DNA of 64,000 nucleotides from Aphanothece hegewaldii CCALA 016 (GTDB lineage Bacteria > Cyanobacteriota > Cyanobacteriia > Cyanobacteriales > Microcystaceae): assembly GCF_003007785.1 (NCBI RefSeq), contig NZ_PXOH01000005.1, positions 124,001-188,000 on the forward strand, read 5' to 3'. The notes under the pieces are model-generated. The model saw nothing but the letters and a program-made list of their open reading frames with translations. It was not told where the DNA came from and ran no database searches. Positions 62,911 to 64,000 of the stretch are shown here, piece after piece; the first letter of the stretch is position 1; each line of letters opens with the position of its first letter. The translations under genes were made by a program, and so were the position numbers.

Positions 62911-63921
62911 GTGGTTAGAGTAGCGATCAACGGGTTCGGACGTATCGGACGTAATTTCTTAAGATGCTGGTTAGGGCGTGAGAATAGTCAGCTAGAGGTA
63001 GTAGGCATTAATGATACCTCTGATCCAAGAACCAACGCCCACCTACTCAGATATGATTCAATGTTGGGTAAATTAGACGCTGATATTAGCGCTGATGACG
63101 ATACTATTACAGTTAACGGAAATACAATTAAATGTGTATCCGATCGCAACCCCTTAAACTTGCCTTGGGATTCCTGGGGAGTTGATCTGATTATTGAAGC
63201 AACTGGGGTTTTTGTCGATGAAGAAGGCGCATCTAAGCATATTGCTGCTGGTGCGAAAAAGGTTTTAATTACCGCCCCCGGAAAAGGTGCAGGTGTTGGA
63301 ACTTTTGTCGTCGGTGTTAATGAAAAAGATTACGATCCTAATCAGTACAATGTGATTAGTAACGCAAGCTGTACGACAAACTGTCTAGCTCCCATCGTTA
63401 AAGTCATTCATGAAAACTTTGGTATTATCAAAGGTACGATGACGACGACTCACAGTTACACGGGTGATCAACGTATTCTCGATGCTAGTCACCGGGATCT
63501 ACGTCGTGCTAGAGCCGCCGCCGTTAATATTGTTCCAACTTCGACGGGTGCTGCTAAAGCGGTTGCTTTGGTAATTCCTGATATGAAAGGAAAACTCAAT
63601 GGTATTGCTTTGCGCGTTCCCACTCCTAACGTGTCGGTTGTTGATTTAGTGGCTCAAGTTGAAAAAAGCACGATCGCAGAACAAGTTAACGATGTTCTTA
63701 GAGCCGCCGCCGAAGGTAATATGAAAGGGGTTCTTGATTATAATGATTTACCTTTAGTATCTTCTGACTATCGCGGAACTAACGCATCATCTATTGTCGA
63801 TGCCAGCTTAACAATGGTAGTTGGTGGCGATATGGTTAAAGTTGTTGCTTGGTATGATAACGAATGGGGTTACTCGCAACGTGTAGTTGATCTAGCCGAA
63901 GTTGTCGCCAGCAAGTGGTAA
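62911..63921 (+). CDS. gap2: Glyceraldehyde-3-phosphate dehydrogenase, Gap2 type
   Basis: Gap2 is the NADP(H)-using enzyme of the Calvin cycle, reducing 1,3-bisphosphoglycerate in photosynthesis. The 336-residue protein starts with GTG ([14 protein letters not shown]). The catalytic Cys is Cys154 in SNASCTTNC. The early motif [20 protein letters not shown] (read in short pieces) is of the cyanobacterial Gap2 and plastid GapA/B type that accepts NADPH, rather than the glycolytic Gap1. It is followed by a strong terminator. Confidence 0.96.
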   Translation: MVRVAINGFGRIGRNFLRCWLGRENSQLEVVGINDTSDPRTNAHLLRYDSMLGKLDADISADDDTITVNGNTIKCVSDRNPLNLPWDSWGVDLIIEATGVFVDEEGASKHIAAGAKKVLITAPGKGAGVGTFVVGVNEKDYDPNQYNVISNASCTTNCLAPIVKVIHENFGIIKGTMTTTHSYTGDQRILDASHRDLRRARAAAVNIVPTSTGAAKAVALVIPDMKGKLNGIALRVPTPNVSVVDLVAQVEKSTIAEQVNDVLRAAAEGNMKGVLDYNDLPLVSSDYRGTNASSIVDASLTMVVGGDMVKVVAWYDNEWGYSQRVVDLAEVVASKW

Positions 63922-63962
63922 TTATTATTTAGTTTTTTCATTTCATCTCTTAAAAATATCTT

Positions 63963-63990
63963 AGGGTGGCTTTCGCTTCACCCTTTTTTA
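63963..63990 (+). terminator. Intrinsic terminator of gap2
   Basis: AGGGTG and CACCCT form a six-base stem around a loop of ten bases, followed by a run of T residues (TTTTTTTA). The hairpin lies 41 bp after the gap2 stop codon. It is the clearest Rho-independent terminator in the window. Confidence 0.85.
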
Positions 63991-64000
63991 TTGGGTTTTT

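Noticed and set aside
1-64000. CRISPR array, tRNA or rRNA gene
   Set aside because: No repeat-spacer pattern was seen, and no GTTCGAATCC-type tRNA T-loop or rRNA motif was found in the gaps.

Overview
The window is chromosomal DNA from a cyanobacterium. It encodes photosynthesis proteins (PsbI, PetM, Psb28), the catalytic subunit of ferredoxin:thioredoxin reductase, the Gap2-type photosynthetic GAPDH, a TxlA-like thioredoxin and a NIL-ferredoxin. The HIP1 palindrome GCGATCGC and its shorter core occur throughout. The DNA is AT-rich and the gene order looks like that of a unicellular or simple cyanobacterium, but no feature fixes the genus. No tRNA, rRNA, CRISPR array, intact insertion sequence or prophage was seen.

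Layout. 1-1750: end of an ABC-2 permease gene, then leuC. 1821-6972 (minus strand): an exported protein, a small basic ORF or RNA gene, two secreted lipoprotein phosphodiesterases (EEP-type and PLD-type) and an ABC exporter. 6951-9492 is the most accessory-looking stretch. A 134-bp segment is present twice in direct orientation. Each copy lies just upstream of a plus-strand unit: a small two-gene cassette with a T7 frameshift site, and an Mrr-type nuclease followed by an AbrB-like protein and two small ORFs. 9496-18244: gamma-glutamyltransferase, NIL-ferredoxin, TxlA, a lipoprotein with a likely toroid domain, a methyltransferase-like protein, glutathione reductase and a PBP4-type carboxypeptidase. 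18245-25229: an eroded transposase remnant, then a GT2 and GT-C glycosyltransferase pair, and an overlapping GT28 (MGDG-synthase-like) and GH1 pair.

25328-29753 is a plus-strand run of lysA, a diadenylate cyclase, uppS, an HdrB-like CCG protein and acylphosphatase. 29766-36029 (minus): uvrC, a Pro/Gln/Asn-rich membrane-anchored protein, the LPS export genes (LptF/G-type permease, lptB, lptA-like), a DUF309 protein and ftrC. 36324-47093 is mixed: small exported and membrane proteins, metF, trpS, psb28, petM, pdxA, an M61 peptidase and ilvE. 47366-57265: psbI, gcvT, an Rpn-like nuclease, an aldo/keto reductase, a membrane pseudokinase, and an RND pump with its adaptor. 57396-62627 (minus): a BrnT/BrnA toxin-antitoxin pair, then truB, tsaD, murB and murC. 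gap2 closes the window, followed by a clear intrinsic terminator.

Common themes are the cell envelope (lysA, uppS, murB, murC, dacB, Lpt genes, glycosyltransferases, RND pump) and thiol or iron-sulfur redox chemistry (gor, ftrC, txlA, NIL-ferredoxin, HdrB-like). A small palindrome related to GTAGGGGTTTGG-N3-CCAAACCCCTAC recurs at least seven times, mostly just past gene 3' ends, and looks like a dispersed REP-like or terminator repeat.
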